A stretch of 64,000 nt of DNA, from contig CM065805.1 in NCBI GenBank assembly GCA_033398695.1, forward strand, positions 165,393,787 through 165,457,786, in the 5' to 3' direction. How positions within the stretch are numbered: the stretch's first letter is position 1; every line of letters starts with the position of its first letter. A model generated the notes under the pieces. That model saw nothing but the letters and a program-made list of their open reading frames with translations. It was not told the origin of the DNA and ran no database searches. Made by a program: the position numbers and the translations under genes. Of the stretch, positions 62,911 to 64,000 are shown piece by piece. This DNA is from Orobanche coerulescens. Lineage: Eukaryota; Streptophyta; Magnoliopsida; Lamiales; Orobanchaceae.

Positions 62911-64000
62911 TGTAACACCCCAATTCACAAATGGGACATTACACGCCGTAGAACCCTCTTGAGGTCTACCAGGCTAACACATGACACATAACCACAATGA
63001 AAACCCCAAAAGATGCACTCAAAAGTAAATAGGGCCGTGGCCTCGGCCAAATCATTTCAACGGAGTACATAAAACATAATGTACTTATCAATTCGATGCC
63101 CACGCAGGGGACTTACCCCAAGTTCAAGAATAAACAGTTTAGTTCCAATACTCGACATATGCAATAACCAAACATAGAAATAAACAAAACAGACTCGAGC
63201 CACTATCATCAAGCCATCCCGTCCTTCGCGTGCGTGCCCCGTGCCTGCTCCTCAGCTCTCCCGGTACCTGAAATGCATAAGACGCATTTCCCCCATTTAA
63301 GGGGTTAGCATTCGAATAGCTAGTGCAAGTACACAATTACACCACATTATATACAAAAATGCGGTTTTACACAATCATCTCAAACATAAGTCATTTGCCA
63401 CATATATATTCCGGAATACTACATTGGCAATCACATCAATTTCCAATCATCACGATATCACAAAATCACAACTGGTATCCCGTGGCCGTACCCCTTAGTA
63501 GCGACCCCCAGACATCCCGTCGAACACTCCGAGTGGGATACCACTTCCGCGGCCGTACCCCTTAGTATCGACCCCCAGACATCCCGTCGGACACTCCGGG
63601 TGGAAGTTCAATCACACACGCACACAAGTTCCCTTCCGCGGCCGTACCCCTTAGTATCGACCCCCAGACATCCCGTCGGACACTCCGGGTGGAAGGAACA
63701 CATCTCACGCACCCAAAAATTCACCATTAATCATTCATTTCGAAAATCACAATATACATAATGAAATGTAATACATGTACTTGCCTTGAATGAAACGAAA
63801 CGAAGGAAACGACGACGGAAGAGGTTTCGATCCGAACAATCCTCCCAAATCCAATCCTAACACAATAATGGTATACACAAGTCTCAATAATGCGGAAAGG
63901 TAAGAATTAATCCTAATTCTACCCGTTGGGACAATTCGTCGGACACCAAGAGTGCAAAAGGAAATGAAATCGGTCAATGGTATAACAACGGGATTTCGTC
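62911..64000 (-). mobile_element. LTR-D: gypsy LTR (Tekay/Del-like), 3' part, runs off the window
   Basis: Starts TGTAACACCCCAATTC on the plus strand, the reverse of the LTR end GGGGTGTTACA. CACGCCGTAGA and TCTACCAGGC phrases match LTR-C in the same positions but differ elsewhere, so it is a related, not identical, family. It is inserted in the U3 of LTR-C. No coding frame. Confidence 0.75.
63480..63700. repeat. Three tandem repeats in LTR-D
   Basis: Units with CCGTACCCCTTAGTA, CGACCCCCAGACATCCCGTC and ACACTCCGGGTGG start at 63486, 63553 and 63642 (67 and 89 bases apart). Reversed, they read CCGGAGTGTCCGACGGGATG, clearly related in plan to the LTR-A unit. Confidence 0.88.

Overview
The window reads as nuclear DNA of a flowering plant, most likely a eudicot. 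It holds plant Ty1/copia and Ty3/gypsy LTR retrotransposons, hAT, CACTA, Mutator-like (MULE), Stowaway and Helitron-like DNA transposons, a tRNA-derived SINE, and captured fragments of plant PPR and OST3 genes. I see no intact host gene, rRNA or tRNA gene; this is a repeat-dense intergenic or heterochromatic block. Nothing in it fixes the genus. Almost every open frame is part of a decayed element, mostly on the minus strand.

Layout. 1-1164: 3' part of a plus-strand LTR (LTR-A) inserted in the integrase of a minus-strand gypsy element (gypsy-A, 1165-7491), whose leader also carries Pack-MULE-1 (5189-6298, PPR gene fragment). 7493-24989: SIRE-like copia element (copia-A, minus, TSD TTCAC), split in its extra 3' ORF by a complete Tekay-type gypsy element (gypsy-B, 11073-18574, plus, TSD TCCAG). 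24995-25368: a gypsy pol tail that abuts the gypsy-A LTR once copia-A is removed. 25369-52020: one large minus-strand copia element (copia-B), cut into pieces by three independent insertions: a gag-protease gypsy element (element D, 26896-35439, TSD ATAGG, itself hit by a CACTA element), a Tat-type gypsy element (gypsy-C, 36771-44081, TSD TACCT, itself hit by a hAT MITE), and a hAT transposon in the LTR (47142-52004, itself hit by Pack-MULE-2 carrying an OST3 fragment, TSD TTTAGGTTA). 52021-55482: Stowaway MITE, then a fold-back MULE (52544-54979, TSD TTAATTTTA) that contains a second MULE and a SINE. 55483-56733: a gene-like fragment joining a FAR1/MULE-type DNA-binding domain to an OTU protease domain. 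57030-60614: Helitron-like ends, a carboxypeptidase exon fragment, a long fold-back element and a copia LTR. 60615-64000: two minus-strand gypsy LTRs, one inserted in the other.

Removing each insertion with its target-site duplication restores the older element, so the order of events can be read directly. The most unusual signal is regulatory. In several unrelated LTR families the U3 region just upstream of the TATA box carries an array of short, CpG-containing, self-complementary motifs with strict spacing: TAGCGCACGCTA-type boxes every 22-24 bp in gypsy-B, GCCGCGGC-type boxes in 21-bp pairs in element D (LTRs and an internal block), and GTGCCGCGGCAC boxes 21 bp apart in LTR-C. I can connect these arrays to no known named system.

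All assignments come from reading motifs and repeat boundaries by eye; lineage names are inferred from motif style, not from searches.
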